A stretch of 26,414 nucleotides of DNA, from positions 1 to 26,414 of the forward strand of contig CALSCR010003341.1 in NCBI GenBank assembly GCA_943704495.1. The letters are read 5' to 3'. Position 1 is the first letter of the stretch; each line of letters starts with the position of its first letter. Position numbers and translations under genes: made by a program. The stretch comes from Pigoraptor chileana. Taxonomy: Eukaryota > Opisthokonta > Filasterea. Below the pieces are notes generated by a model that worked only from the letters and a program-made list of their open reading frames with translations, searched no databases and was not told the origin of the DNA. Shown piece after piece: positions 9,267-19,611 of this stretch.

Positions 9267-10942
9267 ATGTCGCTATGTCTTCTTGGTGATGTCATGCTGG
9301 CGAGACTCGTTACGCTTGCTATTACCGGCGACAAGTCTGCACGCACGCGAGGCCTCCAAGCGGAGCAGCGAAAGGCACTTGATCGCATCGAGCGCGATAT
9401 GCACTTCAAGAGGATGCGCGCGTGGCACGCAGGCGAGGGAGACAAGGCGGGCAACGGTATTTTCTCGGAGGATCTCTGGGAGGCAATGATGTCATGCGAG
9501 TGTGTGTTGTGTAACTTTGAGGGTGCCGTCAGCGACCGACCTTGTGAGTGGAGACCATTTATTGTTATGTGTTGGTGATGTTTGGCTCTGTATTCCCGGC
9601 TGTAGTCTGACTGGCAACACTGATCTGATAGGCGCTGGTCCACACTTTTTCAGAGAAATCTGTTCATTCTTTGTTTTATGCCTTCAAATGGCCACGGGTT
9701 AATATGTTTGTTTCTTTTCTCTCTGCAGTTGAAGGAGATCGCTGGAATCAGAAACATCGCGTGCATCCAGACTGTGTTCGGGCTGCCTTTGGGCACGGGG
9801 GGTCTTGGTGCTGCAGTTTGGCGAATAATCACATTCTTGACGATGGTCTCTCTGGCGGTAAAGCCACTGTAGATATTCTACGATCCTTGCGGGTGGCACA
9901 TGCAGGCTATGGTGAATGCGCAAACCAAGCGTCCGAGCCGGCGATCCTGAGCATCCATGTCGACGGCGTTTCGCATTCTGTCGCCGTGCTGTCCTACGCC
10001 GACCATTTTGCAGAGTGGGCGTGCGATGAGGGAAGACCGGGCATCAATTATTTTGACTTTGCCGGATGTGCTTTGGAAAGAGGCGCGGGTGGCAATCCCA
10101 ATCGCTGGCGGACGCACTTTCTCGACCGGATGCGCAGGGATATTGCAGAGTGCTTGGTTTCTCGAGGATGCTCCATGGTCGTGGTTAGCGTTCACTGGGG
10201 TGACAACTTTGTTGACGGAGATGTCCCGGAATCCTTCCGCAGCGTTGCGCGCGAGCTAATCTCGGCGGGTGCCACAATCGTACACGGTCACTCGGCGCAT
10301 CACATTCTCGGCGTCGAGATCGTTCGTTGCAGACGACGCATTGCAGACCCGTCGCAGCAGCATACAGGCCCCGGGGACTATCCGCCGTCCGAGTCGTCGG
10401 AGTCATCCGGGGACGAATTGGACAGTGAGGAACGAGGTGAAGCTGATGCTGCTTTGAGCGGAGGAATCCATGCACATTCGGGCTCCCACACGGATAAAGG
10501 TGGGCAGCACCAGCGGCGGCGGCGGCGGTATGACAGCGGAGATGCGTCTGATCTTGAAGGGGACATTGTGGATCAAGGCGCGACCGGTCTCGTGCTCTAT
10601 GGTCTCGGGGGCGCCATAGACGACTACGGCGCTGCGGCTCGATTGATGCCCGACGCCGATTCGTTTGCGCCGTTTGCTGAGCACAGGAGCGGCATTGGCA
10701 TGGCGTGCGTTGTTCAGTTGCAGCACGAGGGCGGCGTCGTCTCGTCTGCCCACCCGGCTAGTCGTACGCTTGTGCTAGCCTCGGCCACGCTCATCGCACT
10801 CAAGATATCAGACGAGTGCACCACCTCGGTCGCCAAGGGCGACGATGCGGACTGGTTCGAGTCGCGCGTGCAAGACATGTCGGCGGATCGGGTGACTATT
10901 GAGCGCGGCGCAAAGGAAGGCTATTTTAACGTCGTTCTCTGA
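9267..10942 (+). CDS. capA: CapA-family protein (poly-gamma-glutamate synthesis CapA/metallophosphatase fold), two exons
   Basis: Exons 9267-9543 and 9729-10942 (intron 185 bases, GTGAGT...CTGCAG); 496 residues. The CapA landmarks appear in order: LLGDVMLAR (residues 5-13), NFEGAVSDR (83-91), SLANNHILDDG (122-132), VVVSVHWGDNF (243-253) and GHSAHHILGVE (279-289). After a strongly disordered insert at about residues 295-385 (Ser/Asp/Glu/Gly/His with a run of Arg), the fold resumes with GLVLYGLGGAIDDYG, matching the usual 'iiYSLGNFv'. The family has a calcineurin-like metallophosphatase fold. In Bacillus CapA acts in poly-gamma-glutamate capsule synthesis with CapB/CapC; no partner genes are here, so the eukaryotic role is unknown. 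There is no signal peptide from this ATG, so it is probably cytosolic. A hydrophobic in-frame stretch upstream lacks an ATG. The family is mainly bacterial, so old lateral transfer is likely, but the intron and codon style look resident. Confidence 0.93.
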
Positions 10943-11102
10943 GTAATTGGTTGTTTGTTTGGGCAGTTTTCAGTTTTCCATCCTGTTTGTATGGCGAGTG
11001 GTGTGTGTGTGGTTGTGGTAAAGCCGACAAGACGTGGTGTTTTGCCTTGCTTGCCATGCTTTGTTTTTTGGTTTCGCTGTTTGAGGAAACGCCCGCCGAA
11101 AC

Positions 11103-11108
11103 AATAAA
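11103..11108 (+). terminator. Polyadenylation signal AATAAA (CapA gene)
   Basis: Canonical hexamer 161 bases after the CapA stop codon on the same strand, followed within 30-60 bases by a GT-rich stretch. Placement fits a 3' end signal. Confidence 0.5.
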
Positions 11109-11277
11109 TTTGCAAATTGGTAAATAGCGTTCCCAGGAGTGTGGGCAACTCTTTTTCCATCGACACTCGCCTACATACGCATGCACACATACAAAAGCAA
11201 TTTAAAAAGAGCAATAGCCGTATATCTCGAATAGTTAGTGGTCAGAGAGTTATAATGGAAGCAGAGTAAACGACGCA

Positions 11278-11283
11278 TTTATT
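11278..11283 (-). terminator. Polyadenylation signal AATAAA (glyoxalase gene)
   Basis: Reads AATAAA on the minus strand and begins only 8 bases after the glyoxalase stop codon, so the 3' untranslated region would be very short. A later weaker signal could be used instead. Confidence 0.45.
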
Positions 11284-11290
11284 AACGGTC

Positions 11291-12073
11291 CTATTGCTTT
11301 CCCCAACGCACATCCTGAATGAGTTCCACCCAGTACTTGTCGGGATCCTATCATATGCAAATTGGAAGCGAGAATGGAACATTCAAAGTTGTCAATCAAA
11401 CAAGCACGAACATAGAGCACATTGATGAAGCACAACCATTGGAGGCGACAGCAGCCCATTTCAAGTCCCTCACACCAATTCAAGTCCCTCACAAACCTCG
11501 ACAAATGCAATGTGGTTTATGGACCCTCCCATTGGGCCTGGCTTCCTCCGCACGTTAACGCCGTCTTTCTCAAGTGCGTCACATGCCTTGTAGAGGTCCT
11601 CCACGCGGAAGGCGATGTGGCCGAAACCACGCGGATCCGAGTTGCCGTTGTGGTATGTCGAGTTGTCACTTTCCGTTCCGTGATTGTGAGTCAGCTCAAG
11701 ATGGTGAATGTCACGCGAGAAAAGCCATTCAAACACATCGATGCCCTCAGGGCATGTTTCGTTTGTGTGTGCCAGAAAGTAGAGGGAAAACTTCATGTCG
11801 GGAAAGTCGCGTTGTCCAACGAGTTTCATGCCCATGTGTCGCGTATAGAAATCAAGGGACTTCACAGGGTCCTGCTCAACCAAAAAAAAAATTGAAGCAA
11901 GAAAGTGCGACATGGTGGGTCATCTGAAATTGGGAAAACAACACCGTCGAGATGAGCCCTGGTTGCACTGCTTGCAAAGCAGGTTAATCCAGCCATCACT
12001 TGTTTATTATCCCCTCCCTCACCTTGACGCGCAACATGGTGTGGTGGAACCGGAATCCCGAAACAGACGCCAT
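11291..12073 (-). CDS. GLO1: Glyoxalase I (lactoylglutathione lyase), three exons
   Basis: Minus-strand exons 12073-12023, 11871-11497, 11347-11291; 160 residues in phase. The enzyme isomerises the hemithioacetal of methylglyoxal and glutathione to S-lactoylglutathione, the first step of cytosolic methylglyoxal detoxification. It is the single-domain eukaryotic type. Recognisable blocks are TMLRVKDPVKSLDFYTRHMG, DFPDMKFSLYFLAH, LELTHNHGTE, YHNGNSDPRGFGHI and DPDKYWVELI. Metal ligands by alignment to human GLO1 (Gln33, Glu99, His126, Glu172) are His11, Glu76, His102 and Glu150. The first ligand is thus His, as in yeast and in bacterial Ni-type enzymes, rather than Gln. Exon 1 carries the first strand and that ligand, which fixes the start at 12073. 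A downstream ATG inside intron 1 would lose both. It is head to head with the RhoGEF gene; three CACGTG boxes lie between them. Confidence 0.96.
11460..11493. repeat. 15-base tandem duplication next to a splice donor
   Basis: TTCAAGTCCCTCACA occurs at 11460-11474 and 11479-11493, period 19. It lies at the 5' end of glyoxalase intron 2 and duplicates the GTGAGG part of the donor (minus strand). The inner copy would be a cryptic donor that extends the exon by about 19 bases, out of frame. Confidence 0.75.
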
Positions 12074-12535
12074 CTTTTTAAAATTACGCACAGTTGTTGA
12101 TTACATAAGCATACGGTTATCTGATTTTGAGCATGTATGTCATTTTTTTTCGTGCCGTTTGCTGAAATGCCCTATTAGCATGAACGCTCAATGCACTCCT
12201 GCAATTGCTGACGTTATTATGCAACCGTGTTTAGCGGTTACCCTGATCACGTGGTGCAACCGTTCACGTGATGCCGTTCGATCATCACGTGATTATTCAA
12301 ACAATTTATTTTTTTGAAATGACAATCAGAAGCAATGTGGTTGTGCGTCGTGAAAGTGTTGATTACTTTCTCACTCTTCACTCTTTGTGATGATGCACAA
12401 CAAAAAGTCGTTCAAGTGTTGGTATTAAATTCCATCGATAGCTAGCGGCGCCCCCATTTTTAGTTGAGCGCGTGCGTCCAAGGATCGTCGAGGATCGTCG
12501 AGGCTGCCGTTGGATTTGTGTGGCACCCCGCAACA
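12074..12535. promoter_or_regulatory. Shared divergent promoter region, glyoxalase I / RhoGEF
   Basis: 462 bases separate the two start codons. The region holds three CACGTG boxes (12248-12291), a CGATAG/GCTAGC stretch near 12434, and a perfect tandem AGGATCGTCG duplication (12480-12499) just before the RhoGEF start. No ORF or extra exon with recognisable BRCT features fits here. Confidence 0.6.
12248..12291. promoter_or_regulatory. Cluster of three CACGTG E-boxes
   Basis: CACGTG occurs at 12248-12253, 12265-12270 and 12286-12291, centre spacings 17 and 21 bases. The last two are flanked as TCACGTGA, the preferred form for bHLH-zipper factors of the MITF/TFE and yeast Cbf1 type. The cluster is about 175 bases from the glyoxalase ATG and 245 from the RhoGEF ATG. 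Three copies in 44 bases is unlikely by chance; the factor is unknown. Confidence 0.6.
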
Positions 12536-15500
12536 ATGACGGTACGCTGAACAGTCGAATGGCCGCACATCAGCCTGATGCATGTCCCGTGTCTGTTCAG
12601 TTATTGAATTTGTGTAAGACTTCTTAGCTGCATCTTAAACGCCTCGCATCTCTTGATTCGCGAACTTGCAGTCCAAGGACAACGAAGCACGCCGGCAAAT
12701 CGTCTTCGAACTGCTGGAGACAGAACGCAATTATGTGAACAATCTCTCTGTGGTGATGCAGGTTTGTTGAGCAAGGCACTTCATGCAGCACTGAAATGTG
12801 CGTGTGTATGACGCTTTTGTGCATTGCCAATGTCGGGTTCAAATGTGTTCATTGTCGTAAAATGGGTTGCTTAACATCGGGTGCCCTGTGGTGTTCGGTA
12901 CTATTTTTTGCTCCGCCCACTTCTATCCCAGTTCTTCCTGTACCCACTGAACAACATGATCGCCCGCAATGAGCGCATACTCAACGAGAAGCAGGTCAGC
13001 ATGATCTTTAGCAACATCGAAGCGATTTACAAGGTCAACAGAAAGCTCCTGTCGTCATTGGAGGAGCGCATCGCACGGTGGTCGCCGTCGCAAACGATCG
13101 GCGATGTGTTCCTTCTGCACGTGAGTATCCGCATTCTTCTTGTTTTGCCGTCAACTGCGTTAGGTGAAGCCCCACATTTTGGTTTGCATGTGTGCACAGG
13201 CTTATTAATGCATACAACCGATGCGCAAACTTTATACTCTTATCCTCGTCATAGGCCGAATCCCTTCGTAAATACGGTCCGTTCATCACAGCCAAGGATA
13301 ATTCACTAGAGCGACTCAGAGAATATGAAAAGACAAACCCGAACTTCAGAAATTTCCTTCAGGTAACGGGCAATGTCATCATGTTCTTAGTGTACAACAG
13401 CGACTCTTGTGTGCATTTTGAGATGATTGTGCGGAAGTTCAGGTGCATACATCCTCGTTCAGTGCGTTCAGTGTGATTGCTTTTGTATCGAGGGCTCCGC
13501 TGAGAGGAACACTGGCTCACTCGCTCTCCTAACCTTTCATTTCTCTTGAACCCCAATAATATCGCTCACACACTCATGCATGTGTGCACACACATATATA
13601 CACACCTGGACGCATGAATGGACGCAGCTTGCCCACCAGCGGAAGGAATGTCACAAGCAGGAGCTATCGGATCTCCTCATTCAGCCTGTCCAGCGCATTC
13701 CCCGATACATTCTCCTTCTCAAAGGTAGATCAAGTTGTGTGTGACCAGACGTGTGTGCATTTTACCTGCTTCCAAAACACACACACTTGCACGCACGCAC
13801 ACAGCGGGCAACTGCCGCCATCGTCCCACCATCCGCCTTGGCAAAAACTCACAGTTAGATGCACGATCACATATGCGTGCACTATCACTCTCTGTCGGAC
13901 AGTCGCGCAGATAAAGCAAGGGAAAACTTTGAGATCTAGTGCATGTCGGTGGCAACCGGCAGATGGTCCACATCCCACTGGCGCTCACGCAGTTGATATC
14001 CTATGATGCCCATTTCACATCAAATCATACGATATCACATCACACCACGTCGCATCACTTCACATCACATCACCTGAAACCATCATTGACGCTTTGCTGT
14101 GGTCGTTGTGTCTCTCTGCTTGTTCCGCCATCACTGCAGAGCTGTCCAAGCGAACCCCGGTAATCCATCCTGACTCTGTCCGTCTCGATGAAGCAATCGC
14201 AAAAATGTCGGAAATCACTCAGTGAGTGCCGTTGGGTGTCTGGTCGGGGGATGTGAAAACAACGCGTGCGTGTGCCATTGCAGCATTGCTTGCAGTTGTG
14301 CACTCGTGTTGTATCGTGTTTGGTTTTGATTGTTTATGAAACAACCTTTCGTGTTGTGTTGTTGTGTGTTGCATCTGTTTTGATGTTTTGATATCCGCAC
14401 TGAAATGTTTACGAAATCTGACGCAGGCACCTGAACGACACAAAAAAGCAGACGGACGAAAGCTTGGAGCTCTTTGCCGTGTTTGATTCCATACAAAAGT
14501 TTCCGGTTGGTCCCCTGCATTGTTCTGCGTGGAAATAATAGTGTGCTTCTTTTGCGGATGTGATGGCGCTGTGCCTTTCAGTGGTCGTGTTGAGCAATTT
14601 TCCAATTTGCAACACATGTTTCGACCCGGTGCGTGTGTCGTGTTGTGAGATTCAAGTAAGTGTCTTGGGCGCTATTCCCATGGAGAGCGAATGTGAACCA
14701 CCACTGACTTTCTCCCTCTCCCTTTTCTCCTTTCCCTCTCCCTACCCCTCTCCTTTCCTCCTCTCCCTCTATCTCTCCCTCTCCCTCTCCCTCCCTCTCT
14801 CCCTCTTGTCATGCGCAGCCCGAGCTCATCGCCGCGCACCGCCGCCACGTGATCACAATCGATGTAATGCAGCAGGCGACGGAGAAGGACCAGCTCACAC
14901 AGCCAAAGCCCGTTGGTCTCATCCTGTTCTCCGACGTCATTGTGTTTGCAAAGATCATTGCGACGGGCCCGATGGCCGCCGTGCGCAGCCTCATGTCTGG
15001 GCCGACAAAGGCGCGATACCGCTTCATCGAGAAGGCGCCCATCAACACGATTCGCTTGATTGACGCACCCGACATTCAGGGTGGGTGCGGCGCTTCCTTT
15101 GCGTGATGGGCATGGCGCCTGTGACACTGGCCTGATTCCTACATCTCTCTCCCTCTCTCTGTCTCTCTCTTGCTTTGGGTTTGGAATCAATGACTTGTGG
15201 CTAAGTTTCTTATGTCTCCTTCCTCTTTGGCTTTTGTTGCGATTTCTTGCTGCATGTGTTTTTATGGTTTTGCCACGTATGCTTTGCTCTCCTTCATGGA
15301 GTTGTGCTCACTGAATGCTGCAGTGTTCCAGACAATGCTCCACGAGCACCCCTTTCCATCTCGCTTTGAAATACTTTCAGCCACTCTTGTATTCGTTGCT
15401 GTTTCGTATGTCTCCGTCTCACATGTCCCACACTCTTACCATATTTTCAACAATGCTCATGGGCGCAGAATTCAGGAATGTGTTTGCCATATCCATTGGC

Positions 15501-18500
15501 GACGAGGCCCTGCGGATATACGCCGCACAGTCGTCGTCCGACAAGGCTCGGTTTGTTGCACTTGTGGAGAAAGCCGGCGGACTGATTGGGGTAAGGAGTG
15601 GCGTCCGCGTGCACACAATGGGTAGATGCAGTTCACGAATTCTCAATTGGAAAATGCAATACCTCGCAAACAAACATATATCCTGCTTACTCTGCGTTTG
15701 TGTTGTTGTCATGTCAATGTTATTCACGGACACTTCACTGTTCCCTCTGTCCTGTGTGCAAATTTATTGAGCGCGCAGGACCGCGAGGAGCAGACGGCGG
15801 CCGATCGCGCCGAGCAGGCTGGCGAATTTGCGACGGCTGTGCGACGTACAAGCTCATGGGACCGCTTTGGGCAGAAGCTCAAGGCCACTGGCACTCGGCT
15901 GAACCGCCCGGGAAGCCTTATGGCCCTCACGCCCAAGAAAGTGTTTGGCCTCGGTCGCACCGGCAGCGGGAAGGTACGCCGGGGCGAAATGAGCTCTTCC
16001 AATGTCAGCGAGGAGTCTGATGTGGATGGGGCGGCGGCCGATGTGCGTGCGCGACGCAAACACTTTGTGGAGAGCCACTCGCTGTCTGCAGTGTCGGACG
16101 ATCAGCCGCCGCCGGCATCCATCGACGCATTCCGCAGGGCCAGCGACAGCGATGTGCCCCCAATGGCCCGCGGCGGCTCTTTTGTGAGCCACATTGGACC
16201 GATCAGCGAGGAGGTTGCGCACGCACGCGCCCAGGTGGAAGACTCTGCCAGCGTCGCGTCGCGGTCCTCGGCGCAGGACACGGACGACAGCGCGTCTGGA
16301 CGTGTGCTTGGGCAGCAGCAGACGTCGTCCATGTCGTCCCTTCACACTCTCAGCGCCGGCGAGCGTGCTGAGCGGCGGCGGTCCAGGCGTTCGACGATGC
16401 ATGGAAGGAGGTCGATTACATATCCCGGCAGGCAGTCGCAGTTTGACACTTCGGTTTGTATTTATAATATTTTTCGTTTTTGGCCGTCTCTCGTGGGTAT
16501 TGCGTGTGCTTGTTTGTGTGGGTGCATTATTTGTTTGTTTGTGTTTTGCTGTGATTCATCTGACCGGTGCATGTGTCGGCATTGTCTCCTGTATTTACTT
16601 TGTTGTTTATATTTTGGTTTGCAGACAGTGCAGGACATCTTGGAGCAGGTATCAAGCAAGCGCCGGTCGCTGCTTCCACCGCAAGCTGCGCCACAGGACG
16701 ATGGCCCTCAATCACAGGACCCCACAAACACTCTGCCGCATGGTAGGTATCCGTATGGGCTGCGTGTGTATAGGTGTGGGTGTGTATGTGGGTGATTTCT
16801 TTTCTCAAAATCCAAAACCGCGTGTATCATTACGCCAACACAAATTGCGTGCGTGTGCAGTACTTCATACAACAAATCAAAACTTATGTTCTTACTCTCC
16901 CCTGCCTTCGTCCTGTTTTTATTTTATTTTGTTTTTTGCTTGTTTATTTGTTTATGTTCCTTTGTTTCTGTAGGCGACGTCCCAAAAGACCGCCTCTCCC
17001 TGTCGCGCTCGCCGTCACACGCCCGCCAAATCGGCAGCGGAACAACGCCCACGCGGGGCCCAGCCGATGCCAACGGTGGACTCGTGGATGCCGCCGCCGG
17101 GCTAGCCGAGGCTGCGGCTGCGCGGGACGACACCACGGCGCGCATTGCACGCGAGCTTCACGAGCTGTCGGAACTGCGCGAATCGCAAGTGCGCGCACTG
17201 ATTGAGGGCTTCCAGGACTCTGTTGTTGCCGAGCGCAGCGGCCGCCCGTCGTCGTCTGGGGGCGCACTGGAAAAGGTGTGTTTGGGTTGGGCTGGGATCT
17301 GTGTTGGAAGATGGGCTTCTTTGCGTTTGATTGTAGCCTGACTGTTGAGTGTGTGGTGTGTGTATATATTGAGAGGGGAACTGTCATGTGACGCAAGGAT
17401 TGAGCTTTGTGGCATAGATGGCAGGCGTGCGCCGCATTCTCTTTCGCGTGTATGGATTAGTCTCATCCTGTGCTTACTAATGTGGTGTATTTGTGCACGT
17501 TTCCCATTCTGCATTTGTGTTTTGTGGTTTCTTTCCAGCCTCCCGCGCGCGGAGAGAACGCGGGTGGAGAGAATGGAGAGAACCGCAACATTTCGATTGG
17601 TGACATTAATCGGCGTCTCAGCTCGCTTCTTCTCGACGGATGGACGGCGATCAACTCGACAAGTTCGGCCTCGCCCGATCGCATTGCCCAGCTGGCGCAG
17701 GCCGATCACAAGGGCGAGACACGGACGTCGCCACGCAAGCGGCGCGTGGGCCGCAAGCGATGTGCGTGCTCAGTGTGGCGCTGCTGCTGTTCGTTGTCTA
17801 CCAACCCACACAACATCACACATTTTTGTGTTGTTGTTTTTTTTACGTTTAGTTGGCCATTTGCCTCGTGCACATGCAAAAATAGAATTGTTTCGTAAAG
17901 GTTCAATGCTTTGTTTCTCCTGCTTTGTGTGTGGTGTGTTTTGTTTTATTTTTCTGGTCCATTATTCATATTTTGTCCTTTATTTTGCAACCCGTTGATT
18001 TATTTATATGCGAACATACATTTGTTATCTTCTTGCAGACCTTCGAAATTGGCCGGACTCAAAGGGCATCACGTCCGGGGAGTCCACTGCCGACACCGAG
18101 GAAGGCGAGGTGGCGCCTCCGGAGCCCCGCGCACTGTCGACGGGTGGCAAGCAGGCTCATGCACAGCGCAGGTCGGGCAGCGCCGGATGGACGGAGCGTC
18201 GGTCGGCGTCGGCATTGGCTCTCGGCGACAAGGGCAGGCGTTTGTCTGCCGATTTTGCCGCCGAACTGGCCCTCCACTCGCCCTCGCACGGATCTGTTGG
18301 AAACGGCGCGCCAGTGACGTTGGCGTCCCATACCCCACTTACCCCCGGAAGTGCCGGTGGAGCGACGCCTGGGTCGGCGGCGCGGCGGTCGCGGGGGCGT
18401 GCAAGCGGGGGAGAGTCGAAGCGCTCGATTTCGCACAGTTTTACGCTCTCTTCGAAGACGCCGTCCGTTGCGGAAGTCGACGCTAGAGAGTACGAGCAGC

Positions 18501-19217
18501 GTGCCCTTAAATCCATTGGCGAATTTTCGGCCGTGGCGCGCGCGGAACGGGGATTTCCTGGGGCGGATTCAAATATGCGCAGGCGAAGTGGAGAGACGGA
18601 AGCCTCGCAGCAGCAACAACAACAACAACTTCGACGATCGCCGTCGCGCACGTCCTCGTCTGCGTCGCTCACACTGACGCAACGGAGATCGATTGGTGAC
18701 ATGGTCCATGAGCTTGAAGCCGAGACAAGCTCAATCAAGGCAGAAAGAGACGCACTTCGTCGGGTACGTTGTGTTCGCTCCGTCGCCGTTATGCTATGGA
18801 ACGTTACTGGCTTTTGTTACATGTTTCCTTATCGGTTATATATGTGTTTGTCTGTGTGTATGTATCAGTGTGTTTGGTCGTTTTTCTATTCTATTTGTTT
18901 TCAAACTGACGTTTTTTTCGATTGGCAATGTGTATTCTCTCGCCATGCGCCTGTTGCAGGAGCGCGAGGAGGTCGAGGCCACGCTCGATGCCGTGCGGCA
19001 AGAGTGGCAAGAATCGCTCCGTCGAGAAAAGGAACTCTCCGACTTCAATCTCCTTCTTAGCAAACAATTGTACGCCGCACTTTCGTCACGTGCCGGCGAC
19101 GAGGAGCTGCGCCGTCTTGTCGACGGCGTCATGAGGGAGGTGACTGAACTCCGTGCGACCATTGCGTCGACAGCTCCGGCGCCTCCGTCCTTTGACACGT
19201 ACGAGACGAGAATCTGA
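12536..19217 (+). CDS. ECT2: ECT2-like Rho guanine nucleotide exchange factor (DH-PH) with long coiled-coil tail, 15 exons
   Basis: Exons 12536-12541, 12672-12761, 12932-13120, 13255-13362, 13628-13724, 14140-14221, 14427-14505, 14819-15080, 15469-15590, 15779-16453, 16625-16742, 16974-17275, 17539-17761, 18039-18763, 18960-19217. Every phase closes: 1111 residues. The DH domain spans about residues 5-205: helix 1 (RRQIVFELLETERNYVNNL), the IGDVFLLH block, and the conserved LLIQPVQRIPRYILLLKEL. A PH domain follows at about 215-345. Compared from memory, DH-PH spacing and blocks (SQTIGDVFL; KKQTDESLELFAVFD; ELIAAHRRHV) fit ECT2/Pebble, and MALTPKKVFGLG after the PH recalls ECT2's SFSKTPKRAL. 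ECT2 activates RhoA in cytokinesis. Unlike ECT2, no BRCT repeats precede the DH. The tail (about 350-1111) is Ser/Arg-rich and disordered, with 7 Gln at 975-981 and coiled coils near 650-690 and 1005-1070. The start is a 6-base coding exon; upstream non-coding exons cannot be excluded. Confidence 0.93.
13725..14139 (+). other. Intron 5 of the RhoGEF gene (415 bases)
   Basis: Longest intron in the window. It contains CA-rich runs near 13780 and an imperfect CATCACATCAC repeat at about 14020-14085. No internal ORF or RNA gene recognised. Confidence 0.75.
14704..14808 (+). repeat. Long polypyrimidine CT/CCCT tract in intron 7
   Basis: About 105 bases almost wholly C and T with (CTCCCT)n character, interrupted by only two A residues. 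It runs up to the acceptor before the PH-domain exon. It is far longer than a normal polypyrimidine tract and could form triplex (H-) DNA. A second short CT run lies in intron 8 at about 15142-15170. Confidence 0.9.
15081..15468 (+). other. Intron 8 of the RhoGEF gene (388 bases)
   Basis: T-rich intron splitting the PH domain; contains a CTCTCT run near 15142. Nothing else supported. Confidence 0.75.
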
Positions 19218-19611
19218 GCTGGTTTTGTACGTAGTGCGGCTATGTGAGGCTGACCAATGTCACAATGCGTGCGCCCGTGAATATTATATCGGTATTCAAA
19301 TCTGTGAGGTTTTGTTTCAGAGTTGGTTATTATTATTTTTCAAAGGGGTGCTATATATATGATACAGGAGGTGTCCTTCCACAACACAGAAACAAAAGTG
19401 CACAGGCAACGCATATATGCACGCAGCAAACGCACGCAAACGCAAAATGCAAGACGCACAGGCAAAACGCAAGACTCAAGACGCAGACGCAGTAAGAGCA
19501 GCAGCGATCTCATGTTGCCATTGGGCACGCAAGACGGACCGCCATTCAAAGCAATCGATTCACAGTGGCAGGTGTGATGAGCAACCGCGGAGCATGGACA
19601 CCGCACTCCGC
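19218..19611. other. Convergent 3' flanks of RhoGEF and coiled-coil genes
   Basis: 394 bases between two facing stop codons. It contains an A/C/G-rich degenerate repeat at about 19400-19495 (CGCAAACGCA, AAGACGCA and related words). No canonical AATAAA on either strand and no convincing ORF, so the 3' signals must be variants. Confidence 0.6.

Larger units (their letters stand above)
10943..11290. other. Convergent 3' flanks of CapA and glyoxalase I genes
   Basis: The stop codons of two converging genes are 348 bases apart. One AATAAA serves each strand (11103-11108 plus, 11278-11283 minus). The two transcripts would therefore overlap little or not at all. No ORF of interest. Confidence 0.7.

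Noticed and set aside
11902-11913. Alternative glyoxalase start (MSHFLASI...) in intron 1
   Set aside because: It would replace the conserved first strand and the metal-ligand His supplied by exon 1 (HHTMLRVK), which joins perfectly in phase.
11422-11927. Plus-strand ORFs of 117-157 codons
   Set aside because: Antisense to glyoxalase exon 2, whose protein match is unambiguous.
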